A stretch of DNA of 64,000 nucleotides from Rhodocyclaceae bacterium (GCA_023383815.1 JAHDYG010000001.1:248001-312000); one strand, 5' to 3'. Shown: positions 9,068 through 19,291, counted from the first letter of the stretch. Numbers and translations are program-made. Notes: a model not told the origin generated them from the letters alone.

Positions 9068-10522
9068 ATGCCTACGGATCCCGTTGCCACACCGCCTCCC
9101 CCGACCGATCTTCAGCAGATCCGGCAGGTGTTCGACCGCCAGCGTGAAACCGCGCTGCGCTGGCGCCAGTCCACCGCCGCCGAGCGCATCAGCCGCATCC
9201 GCAGCCTGTGCAATACGATGATGGCGCACCGCGATGCCCTGCACGAGGCCTTTGCGGCCGATCTCGGCAAGCCGCCGGCAGAGGTCGAGGCCACGGAGTT
9301 CCTGCCCGTCCTCGAAGAGGCGCGCATCGCTTCGGGCAAGCTGCGCGGCTGGATGAAGCCCCGGCGCCCGCAGCCGACCCTGACGATGCTGGGCACCTTC
9401 GCGCGGGTGCAGTACCAGCCGCGCGGAAGAACACTGATCATCGCCCCCTGGAACTACCCGCTGAGCCTGTGCTTCGGGCCGCTGGTGTCGGCACTCGCGG
9501 CCGGGAATCCGGTGATCCTCAAGCCCTCGGAATGGACGCCCGCGGTTTCCGGGCGCATGGCGCAGATCATCGACGAGGCGTTCCCCGACTCCGAGGTCGC
9601 GCTCTTCGAGGGAACAGCCGAGACGGCCATGGCCCTGCTCGACCTCCCCTTCGAGCACATCTTCTTCACCGGCTCGCCGGCGGTCGGAAGCGCCGTAATG
9701 GCATCCGCAGCGACTCATCTGGCCAGCGTCACGCTCGAACTGGGCGGCAAGTCGCCTGCCGTCGTCTGCGAGAGCGCCGACCTTCGACTCGCCGCCGAGA
9801 CCCTGATGTGGGGAAAATTCCTCAACGACGGCCAGACCTGCATCGCACCGGATCACGTCTGGGTGCACGCTTCGGTCAAGGAAGCCTTCATCGAGGAATG
9901 CCGGGTGATCCTGCTTGCCCGCTACGGCTCCGACACCCGGCGCCCGGCGCCCGACCTCGCGCGCATCGTGAACCGGCGCCACACCGAACGCATCGCGCAC
10001 CTGCTCGCCGATGCGCTCGAGCGCGGAGCGCGGCTGCGTCTGGGCGGAACGGTCGATCTCGATCGTCACTTCATCGCACCCACGCTGCTCGACCAGATCC
10101 CGCGGGACGCGGCGATCCTGAACGAGGAGATCTTCGGTCCCGTGCTGCCGATCCTGGAATACACGCAAACCGACGCCGTCATCGACGCCATCAACGCTCG
10201 CCCCAAACCCCTCGCGCTCTACGTCTGGAGCCGCGATCGGCGCGAAACCGCGGCGATCGTGGCGCGCACGAGTTCAGGCGGCGCCTGCATCAATCATTGC
10301 GTGGTGCAGTTCGCCCACAGCAACCTGCCCTTCGGGGGCGTCAACGGATCCGGTCTCGGCAGCGCCCATGGCTTCCATGGCTTCAAGACCTTCTCGCACG
10401 AACGAGCGATCCTGCGCTCTTCGCCGATCATGCTGAGTCGGATGTTCCATCCCCCCTACACGAAATCACGGCTGCGTCTGGTCCGCGCGGTCGTCGACCT
10501 GCTGCACCGGCTCGGAAGATGA
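9068..10522 (+). CDS. Aldehyde dehydrogenase, coniferyl-aldehyde-dehydrogenase-like
   Basis: IIAPWNYPLSLCFGPLVSALAAGNPVILKPSE, FTGSPAVGSAV, VTLELGGKSPAVV, NDGQTCIAPDHV. Confidence 0.88.
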   Translation: MPTDPVATPPPPTDLQQIRQVFDRQRETALRWRQSTAAERISRIRSLCNTMMAHRDALHEAFAADLGKPPAEVEATEFLPVLEEARIASGKLRGWMKPRRPQPTLTMLGTFARVQYQPRGRTLIIAPWNYPLSLCFGPLVSALAAGNPVILKPSEWTPAVSGRMAQIIDEAFPDSEVALFEGTAETAMALLDLPFEHIFFTGSPAVGSAVMASAATHLASVTLELGGKSPAVVCESADLRLAAETLMWGKFLNDGQTCIAPDHVWVHASVKEAFIEECRVILLARYGSDTRRPAPDLARIVNRRHTERIAHLLADALERGARLRLGGTVDLDRHFIAPTLLDQIPRDAAILNEEIFGPVLPILEYTQTDAVIDAINARPKPLALYVWSRDRRETAAIVARTSSGGACINHCVVQFAHSNLPFGGVNGSGLGSAHGFHGFKTFSHERAILRSSPIMLSRMFHPPYTKSRLRLVRAVVDLLHRLGR

Positions 10523-10540
10523 ACACGGCCCCTTTCGCAA

Positions 10541-11080
10541 TCAGGACACAGCCAGGCGCCACACTCCGGCAGGCGGGATGTTGCGCCAGACCCGCGCATG
10601 GCGGTACCACCGGAGCCCCTGCGGTGGCGCAAAGGGTTCGCGCGGCTGGTAGGTGAATTGCACCAGTTCGCGTCCGGGCGCGTGGGCCAGGAACCGGCAG
10701 ATGCTATCGATCGTCTCCGCTCTCGCGGGCGCCGGAAGGGATCGAAACGGCAGGCTGGAAACGAGCATGATCTTGCCCGGATGCGCAATCAGCGCATCGA
10801 CGACGTCCCGGGCTGGACTCGCACGGACCTCGACGTTCGGGAAGCGCGCCGCCAGATTCCTCGCAAGGGATTCCTGCAGTTCGACCGCGATCAGCGGCAC
10901 ATCCGGCAGGCTCGTCAGCAGCGCCTGCGTCACCGCTCCGGTGCCGGCCCCCAGTTCCACGACGAGATCGGCCCCCTGCGCAGCATCGGCCATGACGCTC
11001 GCGAGCGTTGGCGACGACGGAAGCAGGGTCCCGGTGGTGGCGGGGTTGCGCAGCAGCGCCAGAATCAGTTCGGCCGACAT
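10541..11080 (-). CDS. SAM-dependent methyltransferase (KsgA/PmtA-like phospholipid methyltransferase family)
   Basis: VVELGAGTGAVTQALL motif I; ~179 aa; LVSSLPFRSLP. Confidence 0.7.
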   Translation of the reverse strand: MSAELILALLRNPATTGTLLPSSPTLASVMADAAQGADLVVELGAGTGAVTQALLTSLPDVPLIAVELQESLARNLAARFPNVEVRASPARDVVDALIAHPGKIMLVSSLPFRSLPAPARAETIDSICRFLAHAPGRELVQFTYQPREPFAPPQGLRWYRHARVWRNIPPAGVWRLAVS

Positions 11081-11297
11081 GATGGAACGGCTTGGCTCCG
11101 TTGGTTGGTGATGTGCCGCATCCTGGTATCCGGACAAGGGTAACCGGTGCACCTGCAGTCGCATGCACATCCTGCAGTTTGAACGAAAGACCTTTTGCAG
11201 GGTCGCTTGTACTACTTTCCCGGCGTGAAGGAAATAGCACCGCTGCGCGCGACTGCGCAGGCATGCGATCCGAACGTCCTGCTTCCGACTGCACCCC

Positions 11298-12026
11298 ATG
11301 TCTTCCGAGAAGAACTCCGTGCCCCCGATGATCCGACTCGACCGACTCAGCATGCACTACACCCTGGGCACTTCGCGTATAGACATCCTGCGCGATGTGG
11401 ACCTCTCCATAGCGGCCGGGGAAAGGGTGGCCATTGCCGGACCCTCGGGCACGGGGAAGACCTCGCTGCTGCTCCTGCTGGCCGGCCTGGAACGGCCAAC
11501 CGCGGGTTCCGTGGTCTTCGACGGGCGTGCACTCGAATCACTGAATCGCGACCAGCTCGCAGACCTGCGCCGCGACCACATGGGGATCGTCTTCCAGTCC
11601 TTTCACCTGGTGCCAAGCCTGAGCGCACTGGACAACGCAGCGCTGCCGCTGGAGATTGCCGGCAGACGCGACGCGCGCGAGCGCGCCCGGGCCATGCTCG
11701 ATCGCGTGGGACTGGGGGCGCGGCTGGATCACTTTCCGGGCCAGCTCTCGGGCGGCGAACAGCAGCGGGTGGCGATTGCCCGCGCGCTGGTGCATGAGCC
11801 GAAGCTGGTCCTGGCAGACGAGCCCACCGGAAATCTGGACGACCGCACGGGTTCGGCGATCGGCGAATTGCTCCTGCACCTCAACGCCCAGGCCCGTACG
11901 ACCCTGGTACTGGTCACCCACGACATGGGCTTTGCCGCGCGCTGCGACCGCGTGTTGCGCCTGTCCGGAGGGCGACTCGGCGACCCCGACACTCTGGCAA
12001 AGGCGTGCGATGGCGAGCCTGCTTAG
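11298..12026 (+). CDS. ABC transporter ATP-binding protein (YbbA/LolD type)
   Basis: Walker A GPSGTGKTS, signature LSGGEQQRVAIARAL, Walker B LVLADEPTG. Confidence 0.9.
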   Translation: MSSEKNSVPPMIRLDRLSMHYTLGTSRIDILRDVDLSIAAGERVAIAGPSGTGKTSLLLLLAGLERPTAGSVVFDGRALESLNRDQLADLRRDHMGIVFQSFHLVPSLSALDNAALPLEIAGRRDARERARAMLDRVGLGARLDHFPGQLSGGEQQRVAIARALVHEPKLVLADEPTGNLDDRTGSAIGELLLHLNAQARTTLVLVTHDMGFAARCDRVLRLSGGRLGDPDTLAKACDGEPA

Positions 12027-14523
12027 ACTTGCCTGGCGCGACCTGCGCGGCAGCGGGCGCGCGCTGTGGGTGTTCTGCACCTGCCTGGCGCTGGGTGTGG
12101 CGTTGATCGCGGCCAGCGGCGGACTGTATCGGCAGATCGGCGCCGCGCTGCTCACCGACACCCGTGTGCTGTTCGGCGGCGACCTGGAGGTACGCACGCG
12201 TGCGCCACTGCCGGAAAACATGCTTGCCTGGATGCACGAGCGCGGCGCAGTGTCGCGCCTCATCGAATTTCGCACCATGCTGATGAGCGAGACCGGCGAC
12301 GCGCATCTGGTCGAACTGCAAAGCACCGACGAGGCGTATCCGCTGTACGGTGCGGTCGATCTGCTGCCCGCGCAGCCGTTGGCCGACGCGCTGGCCATGC
12401 GCGACGGTGAGCATGGTGTCGCCATCGACCGCGTGCTCGCCGAACGCCTCGCCTTGCAGCCAGGCGAACGCATCGGACTGGGCGCCGCAAGCCTGATCGT
12501 GCGCGCAGTCATCGCCCGTCAGCCCGACCGCAGCCTGCGCGCCGACTGGAGCGGCCCACCCGTACTGATCTCGGCGCAGGCGCTGGCTCAGACCGGACTG
12601 CTGCAGCCCGGCAGCCGCCCCGAATACCGCTACCGGGTACGGAGCGCACTCGCACCCGACGACTGGCGCACGGATTTCATGAGTGCCTTCCCGGACAGCG
12701 AGTCGGAAGTGCGCACCTTCCTCGAACGCACTGCCCGTCTCGGAGAAGTGCTCGGCCAGATCGGTTCCGGCGTGCTGCTGATCGGCTTCAGCGCACTGTT
12801 CATCGGCGGGCTCGGGGTATTCAACAGCGTCGAGGCCTACCTCCAGGGCAAGCTCGGCACGCTCGCGACACTGCGCGCCATAGGCCTGCGCGATGCGCGG
12901 CTGGCTGCGGTGTACTTGCTGCAGGTCCTGATCCTCGCAGGCGCATCCGCCCTGGTCGGAGTGGCGCTCGGCGGCTTGCTGGCCCTGATCGGTGGCCGCA
13001 TCATCGCCGAGCGCCTGCCCCTGGCCAGCGACTGGGCGGTACTGGCCGCACCGCTTGCGGCAGCCTGGCTCTTCGGGGTGCTGATCGCCCTGCTCTTCGC
13101 ACTTCCAGCGCTCGGCCGTGCCCTCACGGTCAACCCCGCAGCGCTGTTCCGCGGAACACCCGGGTCATCCACCCGAACACCGACCCGCACGTGGTGGCTT
13201 ACCGCCGGCTGCGCTGCGTTGGCCGCGATCCTGCTGCTTGCCGCAATGCCCGATCCGCGCTTCGGCCTTGCCTTCATCGCCGCACTGCTGCTCGTCCTCA
13301 CGCTGCTCGAAGCACTCGTGCGCCTGCTGCGCACCGGCGCCCGCCGCCTGGCCGAACACCCGCGGCTCATCGGACGCGTCGTGCTGCGGATAGCGTTGTC
13401 CGGCCTCTACCGGCCCGATTCGCCACTGCGCCCGACGCTGCTCTCGCTCGGTGCCGCCCTGACCCTGCTGGTCGCCTCCACTCAGGTGGTGCTCGCGCTG
13501 TTGTCGACGATCGAGGAGACCGTGCCTGAACGTGCGCCGGCACTGGTGTTCTACGACATCGGTGCGGCACAGAAACGCGACTTCGAGGCCTTGGTCCGTC
13601 AGGCTCCGTCGCTCAGCCAGCTCGATCTCGCCCCGCTGGTGCTCGGCCGCCTGGTTGCGGTCCGCGGCGATACGCTGCGCGACAGTGACGATCCGCAGCG
13701 ACGGCTGGAGGCGCGCGATGAGCACAAGATGAGCACATTGCAGGACAATTTCGACCAGGTAGTGGTCACCCGCGGGGCCTGGTGGCCACCGGATCACCGT
13801 GGCCCGGCACGGGTGGCGATGGAGGACCGCGAGGCCGAACAGCTCGGCCTGCAGATCGGCGACACCCTGTCATTCGAGATCCTCGGCAAGCGAATCAGCG
13901 CGGAACTGGTCGCCATCTACGCGCAGAAACGCTTCCAGTCACGCCTCTGGCTGGAAGCCATCTTTTCGGACGGAGTGCTCGACCCCTTCATCAGCCGCTA
14001 TGTCGGCCTGGCCTACATGGACGGGAGTGACGCGCTCGCCACCCAGAACCGTATCGCTGCAGCCCAGCCCAATGTGGTCACGGTACGCACCGACCAGCTG
14101 CTCGACGAGGCTCGCGCGGTTCTCATGCGCGCGGGCGCCGGACTGAGCGCCATCGCGATGGTGACCCTCGCCGCCAGCCTGCTCGTGCTGGTGAGCGTGA
14201 TCGCCGCCAGCCGCGCCCGCCAGATCTATCTCGCGACGTTGCTGCACACATTGGGTGCGCGGGTGGAAGTGATCCGCAGATCCCTGCACCTGGAATACCT
14301 GCTGCTCGCACTATTGACCACCGTCTTCGCGAGTGCGGTCGGAGGTCTGCTGGCCATGTTGCTGCTGCACGTCCGGCTGGAGCTGGATGCGCCCCTGGGC
14401 TGGTGGGCGGGCGCAACGGTGGCCGCTGCGGCAAGCATGGGACCGCTGAGCCTCGGCGCACATTACCTGGTTCGCCAGCTGCGCCTGGGGCCGGCCGTGC
14501 TGCTGCGGGATTTCGGCACCTGA
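12010..14523 (+). CDS. ABC transporter permease, FtsX/YbbP family
   Basis: ATG overlapping 3' end of the ATPase gene; ~837 aa with multiple TM segments and FtsX-type repeats. Confidence 0.85.
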   Translation: MASLLRLAWRDLRGSGRALWVFCTCLALGVALIAASGGLYRQIGAALLTDTRVLFGGDLEVRTRAPLPENMLAWMHERGAVSRLIEFRTMLMSETGDAHLVELQSTDEAYPLYGAVDLLPAQPLADALAMRDGEHGVAIDRVLAERLALQPGERIGLGAASLIVRAVIARQPDRSLRADWSGPPVLISAQALAQTGLLQPGSRPEYRYRVRSALAPDDWRTDFMSAFPDSESEVRTFLERTARLGEVLGQIGSGVLLIGFSALFIGGLGVFNSVEAYLQGKLGTLATLRAIGLRDARLAAVYLLQVLILAGASALVGVALGGLLALIGGRIIAERLPLASDWAVLAAPLAAAWLFGVLIALLFALPALGRALTVNPAALFRGTPGSSTRTPTRTWWLTAGCAALAAILLLAAMPDPRFGLAFIAALLLVLTLLEALVRLLRTGARRLAEHPRLIGRVVLRIALSGLYRPDSPLRPTLLSLGAALTLLVASTQVVLALLSTIEETVPERAPALVFYDIGAAQKRDFEALVRQAPSLSQLDLAPLVLGRLVAVRGDTLRDSDDPQRRLEARDEHKMSTLQDNFDQVVVTRGAWWPPDHRGPARVAMEDREAEQLGLQIGDTLSFEILGKRISAELVAIYAQKRFQSRLWLEAIFSDGVLDPFISRYVGLAYMDGSDALATQNRIAAAQPNVVTVRTDQLLDEARAVLMRAGAGLSAIAMVTLAASLLVLVSVIAASRARQIYLATLLHTLGARVEVIRRSLHLEYLLLALLTTVFASAVGGLLAMLLLHVRLELDAPLGWWAGATVAAAASMGPLSLGAHYLVRQLRLGPAVLLRDFGT

Positions 14524-14567
14524 ACGCCCGAGTGAACCACCGGGGTCGGACGCGCCCGTGAACGCGT

Positions 14568-15158
14568 TCAGCCTGCGGCCGGCCTTTGCGCGCTCCTGGG
14601 CCGGAACGCCTGGATCACACTCGAATCGGTTTCGATGTACGGCCCGCCGATCAGATCGATGCAGTAGGGAACGGCGGCGAAGATACCCACATGGACGACA
14701 TGCCCGTCCGGATCGCGCACGCCTTCGAGCGTCTCACGGATCGACTTGGGCTGACCCGGGAGGTTGACGATGAGGCTGCGGCCGCGCACCACTGCAACCT
14801 GCCGCGACAGGATCGCGGTCGGGACGAAGTTGAGCGAGATCCGCCGCATCTCCTCGCCGAAGCCTGGCATTTCCTTGTCCCCCACCGCAAGCGTCGCCTC
14901 CGGTGTGACATCGCGCGGAGCCGGCCCGGTACCACCGGTCGTCAGGATCAGGCAGCAATCTTCTTGGTCCGCAAGTTCGACGAGCGCCTGCTCGATCCGT
15001 ACCCGCTCATCCGGGATCAGCCGCGTGCGCGCCTCCCACGGTGTCACCAGTGCGCCATCGAGCCAGCCCTTCAGTGCCGGGATCCCCTGATCCTCGTAAC
15101 GCCCGTCCGAAGCGCGGTCACTGATCGAAACGAGTCCGATCCGAACTTCGTGGTTCAT
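14568..15158 (-). CDS. mogA: Molybdopterin adenylyltransferase
   Basis: IGLVSISDRASDGRYEDQGIPAL, LILTTGGTGPAPRDVTPEAT, INLPGQPKSIRETLE. Confidence 0.93.
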   Translation of the reverse strand: MNHEVRIGLVSISDRASDGRYEDQGIPALKGWLDGALVTPWEARTRLIPDERVRIEQALVELADQEDCCLILTTGGTGPAPRDVTPEATLAVGDKEMPGFGEEMRRISLNFVPTAILSRQVAVVRGRSLIVNLPGQPKSIRETLEGVRDPDGHVVHVGIFAAVPYCIDLIGGPYIETDSSVIQAFRPRSAQRPAAG

Positions 15159-15748
15159 GTGCGATCCTCGTCTTCATCGATGTCGATGTCGGTTTCGTCG
15201 CGAGCGGATCCGTCTGCACCGCCTTCCTGCAATGCCCGCAGCACGCGAAACAGCTCGCGATAAGCGCGCGGAGGTTTGCTCAAGGACCGCTCGCGCAGCG
15301 CATTGCGCCGCAACACGCGCAACTGCTGCAGGTCTGCATCCGGCCAGATTTCGTGGATCGCGCCGATCGTCTTCTCGTCGTCGAGAAACTCGTCACGCAG
15401 CCGTTCGAGCTGGTGCTGACGCGCCACTTCCGCCCTGGAAACCCCGTTGAAGGCATCGAGGCGCGCCTGGATCGGTTCGGGATCGACGTTGCGCATCAGC
15501 TTGCCGATGTACTGCATCTGGCGACGGCGCGCCTCGTGCTTGGTGAATCGCCGGGCGTCGAGCACGGCCTGCCGCAGCGCATCTGGCAGCGGAACCTTGC
15601 CCAGCCGCTCGGCCGACAAGGCTACGAGCTGCTCGCCCAGGGCCTGCAGGGCATGCATCTCCCGTTTGCGACTGCTCTTGCTGGGAGGTTCAGGCGCGTC
15701 GGTCTGGTCCGGACCTCGTGCGTCGCTCGGATTTTCGATCATGTTCAC
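15155..15748 (-). CDS. darP: Ribosome-associated protein DarP/YjgA (DUF615)
   Basis: SKSSRKREMHALQALGEQLVALSAERLGKVPLPDALRQAVLDARRFTKHEARRRQMQYIGKLMRN. Confidence 0.92.
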   Translation of the reverse strand: MNMIENPSDARGPDQTDAPEPPSKSSRKREMHALQALGEQLVALSAERLGKVPLPDALRQAVLDARRFTKHEARRRQMQYIGKLMRNVDPEPIQARLDAFNGVSRAEVARQHQLERLRDEFLDDEKTIGAIHEIWPDADLQQLRVLRRNALRERSLSKPPRAYRELFRVLRALQEGGADGSARDETDIDIDEDEDRT

Positions 15749-15912
15749 AGTTCGCGTGGATCATCGGGGCAGAAATCCGGTCGGCTTCGGCCAGGCACAC
15801 CGTCCTGCTGCCCATGCCCGATCTCGTGACCGAAGCACCGGATGTGCCGGTCAAGCCAACCACTGGGGCGCCTTACGGGCTAAGATTATACCCTCTGTCC
15901 GGAACCCCCCTC

Positions 15913-17253
15913 ATGTCAGATCCAGGCTTTTCCTTTTCGCAAGACCGTCTCCGCGACATCGCGACCGAGGTACTCGATCACGCCCGCCTTCACGGCGCCA
16001 GTGCATGCGAAACCGACGTTTCGGAAGGGTTCGGCCAGACGGCCACCGTGCGCAAGGGCGAAGTCGACACCATCGAGTACCACCGCGACAAGGGGGTCGG
16101 TGTCACGGTCTATCTGGGACAGCGGCGCGGCCACGCCAGCACCTCGGATTTCTCCTCACAGGCATTGCGGGCGACCGTCGACGCGGCCCTGTCGATCGCG
16201 CGCTTCACCGCACCCGATCCCTGTGCGGGGCTCGCGGAGGCCGATCGGTTCGCCCGCGAAATTCCCGACCTCGATCTTCACCACCCCTGGGCGCTGTCCG
16301 TCGACGAAGCGATCGGCCTCGCCCGCGAGTGCGAGGAGGCCGCGTTCGCCGCCAGCCCGGAAATCACGAACTCCGAAGGGGCCAGCGTATCAAGCCATGA
16401 GTCGCACTTCGTCTCGGCCAACAGCGCCGGTTTTCTCGGCGGCTATGCGAGCTCGCGCCACGGGATCTCGTGTTCGGTCATTGCCGGGACGGCAGACACG
16501 ATGCAACGGGAGTACTGGTACGACTCCCGCCGCAAGGCATCCGACCTTCTCGCGGCGGACGCGATCGGCGCGATCGCCGGCCGGCGCGCAGCGGCGCGTC
16601 TGGGCGCCCGCAAAGTCGGCACCTGTGAGGTGCCCGTGCTGTTCGAGGCTCCGGTGGCGTTGTCGCTGCTCGGCAACTTCGTCCACGCCGTGAGCGGTGG
16701 CAGCCTGTATCGCAGATCGTCGTTCCTGCTCGACAGCCTCGGTCAGCAGGTGTTCTCCCCGTTCATCAACATCCTCGAACGGCCGCATGTTCCCAATACA
16801 TTCGGCGCCAGTCCGTTCGACGGTGACGGCGTTGCAACGCACGACCGGGACATCGTCACGAACGGCATCCTGCAAGGCTATTTCCTGTCCACATACTCCG
16901 CACGCAAGCTCGGGATGTCCACCACCGGCAATGCCGGCGGTGCGCACCGACTGATCGTCCAGTCAGGCGAGCACGATCTCGCCGGCCTCGTGCGCAGCAT
17001 GCGGCGCGGACTGCTCGTGACCGAACTGCTCGGCCAGGGTGTCAACTACGTGACCGGCGATTATTCGCGCGGTGCGGCGGGCTTCTGGGTCGAGAACGGA
17101 GAGATCCAGCATCCGGTCGAGGAGGTCACGATCGCCGGCAATCTGCGCGACATGTTCCGCGGCATCGAGGCGGTCGGGACCGACGCACTGCCGCGAAGCG
17201 CAAAGCAATGCGGGTCGATCCTGATCGGCCGCATGACGGTCGCCGGCAACTGA
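15913..17253 (+). CDS. pmbA: Metalloprotease PmbA/TldE
   Basis: SEGFGQTATVRKGEVDTIEYHRDKGVGVTVYLGQRRGHASTSDF; GFWVENGEIQHPVEEVTIAGNL. Confidence 0.93.
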   Translation: MSDPGFSFSQDRLRDIATEVLDHARLHGASACETDVSEGFGQTATVRKGEVDTIEYHRDKGVGVTVYLGQRRGHASTSDFSSQALRATVDAALSIARFTAPDPCAGLAEADRFAREIPDLDLHHPWALSVDEAIGLARECEEAAFAASPEITNSEGASVSSHESHFVSANSAGFLGGYASSRHGISCSVIAGTADTMQREYWYDSRRKASDLLAADAIGAIAGRRAAARLGARKVGTCEVPVLFEAPVALSLLGNFVHAVSGGSLYRRSSFLLDSLGQQVFSPFINILERPHVPNTFGASPFDGDGVATHDRDIVTNGILQGYFLSTYSARKLGMSTTGNAGGAHRLIVQSGEHDLAGLVRSMRRGLLVTELLGQGVNYVTGDYSRGAAGFWVENGEIQHPVEEVTIAGNLRDMFRGIEAVGTDALPRSAKQCGSILIGRMTVAGN

Positions 17254-17290
17254 CCGGAAACACGGCTTTTCCGAACCTGAGCACGCCCTT

Positions 17291-17349
17291 GCGTAGAACT
17301 ACGCGTTAGGGTTTTCCGCGGTTTTCAGCGGTGACGCAAAGCCTATAAT
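17291..17349 (+). promoter_or_regulatory. TRAP operon promoter: inverted repeat GCGTAG-AA-CTACGC plus -10 TATAAT
   Basis: IR 17291-17304; consensus -10 at 17344-17349; no good -35, suggesting activator dependence. Confidence 0.5.
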
Positions 17350-17389
17350 CGGCGGCGCATCACGTCACCCATTACCAAAGGAGAGAGTC

Positions 17390-18532
17390 GTGGAACGTCG
17401 CAAGTTTCTATTGAAGGCTGGAGTCGGCGCTGCAGCGGTCGGCCTCGCAGCGTGCGGACAGAAAGAAGAACCTAAGCCACCCATGGCGCCAGCAGCACCA
17501 GCCCCCGCGGCCCCCGCTGTTCATACTGGCGGACAGGAGATTCGGTGGCGACTTGCTTCCAGCTTTCCGAAGGCTCTCGATACGATTTACGGCGCTGCGG
17601 AGACGTTTTCGAAGAATGTTTCTGAGGCCACGGGGGGCAGATTCACGATTTCCGTGCATGCGGGAGGGGAGCTCATGCCCGCATTTGGCGTCGTCGACGG
17701 TGTTCAGCAGGGTACTGTCGAGTGCGCGCACACAGCCCCCTACTATTTCTTCGGGAAAAACGAAGCGTTCGCTTTCGACTGCGCAATCCCGTTCGGCATG
17801 AACTCGCGCCAGCTCACCGCATGGATGTATGAAGGCAACGGCATGCAACTCATGCGCGAGTTCTACGCCCAGTACAGTATCATCAACTTCCCGATGGGCA
17901 ACACCGGCGCGCAGATGGGTGGCTGGTATCGCAAGGAGATCACTTCGGTCGCCGACCTCAATGGCCTGAAGATGCGCATTGGCGGCTTCGGCGGCCGCGT
18001 GCTCAGCAAACTCGGCGGCGTGCCGCAGAACATTCCCGGCGGCGAGATCTACCAGTCGCTCGAGAAGGGCACGATCGACGCCACCGAGTGGGTCGGCCCG
18101 TACGACGACCTGAAGCTCGGCTTCCACAAGGTCGCGCCGTTCTACTACTACCCCGGCTGGTGGGAAGGGGGCGCCCAGCTCTCCCTGTACGTCAATGACA
18201 AGGCCTTCAACGGACTGTCGAACGAGTACAAGTCGATTCTCCGCCAGGCTGCCTCCGACGCCCACGTCGTGATGCAGGCCAAGTACGATGCCCGCAATCC
18301 GACCGCACTCAAGCAGCTGATCGCCGAGGGCGCGAAGCTCGCCCGCTTCCCGCGCGAGGTAATGGATGCCGCGTTCAAGGCCCGCAACGAGGTCTATGCC
18401 GAGCTGAACGACAAGAACCCGAACTGGAAGAAGATCTACGCAGACTACTCGCGCTTCCTGGCCGATCAGTACCAGTGGGCACCGATCGCCGAAGGCAGCT
18501 TCGACCAGTACATGGCCGCCCAGAAGCTCTGA
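17390..18532 (+). CDS. TRAP transporter substrate-binding protein, TakP (alpha-keto acid)-like; probable Tat-exported lipoprotein
   Basis: RRKFLLKAGVGAAAVGLAAC (twin-Arg plus lipobox); NTGAQMGGWYRKEI, LKMRIGGFGG, GTIDATEWVGPYDDLKLGF. Confidence 0.88.
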   Translation: MERRKFLLKAGVGAAAVGLAACGQKEEPKPPMAPAAPAPAAPAVHTGGQEIRWRLASSFPKALDTIYGAAETFSKNVSEATGGRFTISVHAGGELMPAFGVVDGVQQGTVECAHTAPYYFFGKNEAFAFDCAIPFGMNSRQLTAWMYEGNGMQLMREFYAQYSIINFPMGNTGAQMGGWYRKEITSVADLNGLKMRIGGFGGRVLSKLGGVPQNIPGGEIYQSLEKGTIDATEWVGPYDDLKLGFHKVAPFYYYPGWWEGGAQLSLYVNDKAFNGLSNEYKSILRQAASDAHVVMQAKYDARNPTALKQLIAEGAKLARFPREVMDAAFKARNEVYAELNDKNPNWKKIYADYSRFLADQYQWAPIAEGSFDQYMAAQKL

Positions 18533-18673
18533 CGCCAGACCCTCCTGCCCCGGCCCGGAGCACCGACCCGGTGGGTCCGGGGCAGGCGTTACATCGTTTT
18601 CCCGAACAGTCAATCACGCAGTGCGCGGCGGGGAAGTCCCGCAGCGTGCAGCGTTCAGGGGCACGCAAGACTG

Positions 18674-19291
18674 ATGGATTCGTTATTGAAACTCTCCCGC
18701 GCCATCGACGGATTCAGCCGGCTCGTCGGCAAGGGCATCATCTGGCTGATCCTGGCGGCCACCCTGATCAGCGCGATCAATGCCATCCTGCGCAAGGCAT
18801 TCAGCATCGGCTCGAACGCCTTTCTCGAGATCCAGTGGTACCTCTTTGCTGCCGTCTTCCTGCTCGGCGCCGGCCAGGCCTTCATGCAGAACGCCCATGT
18901 GCGCATCGACGTGCTCGCGAACAAGCTGAGCCGGCGGGCGCGCACCGTGATCGACCTCGCTGGCATCCTCGTCTTTCTCTTTCCGCTGTGCTACCTGATG
19001 ATCCACCTGTCGTGGCCGGTCGTCCTGGCCGCCTATGAATCCGGCGAGATGTCGTCGAACGCGGGCGGCCTGATCCGCTGGCCCGTCTACGCACTCGTTC
19101 CAGCCGGGTTCGCCCTGCTCGGCCTGCAGGCCGTCTCCGAGTTCATCAAGCGGATCGGCTATCTGGCCGGCAAGGCCCCCGATCCGCTCCTGGTCGGTGG
19201 CCATGAGCCCGACCAGCATCCGGATGCGCATCCCGGTCATCATCCCTCCGAACCGAACCCATCGACCAAGGCCGAAGAGGCTGGCAAATGA
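18674..19291 (+). CDS. TRAP transporter small permease subunit (DctQ-type)
   Basis: 4 TM; NAFLEIQWYLFAAVFLLGAGQAFMQNAHVRIDVLA; adjacent to SBP and DctM. Confidence 0.88.
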   Translation: MDSLLKLSRAIDGFSRLVGKGIIWLILAATLISAINAILRKAFSIGSNAFLEIQWYLFAAVFLLGAGQAFMQNAHVRIDVLANKLSRRARTVIDLAGILVFLFPLCYLMIHLSWPVVLAAYESGEMSSNAGGLIRWPVYALVPAGFALLGLQAVSEFIKRIGYLAGKAPDPLLVGGHEPDQHPDAHPGHHPSEPNPSTKAEEAGK

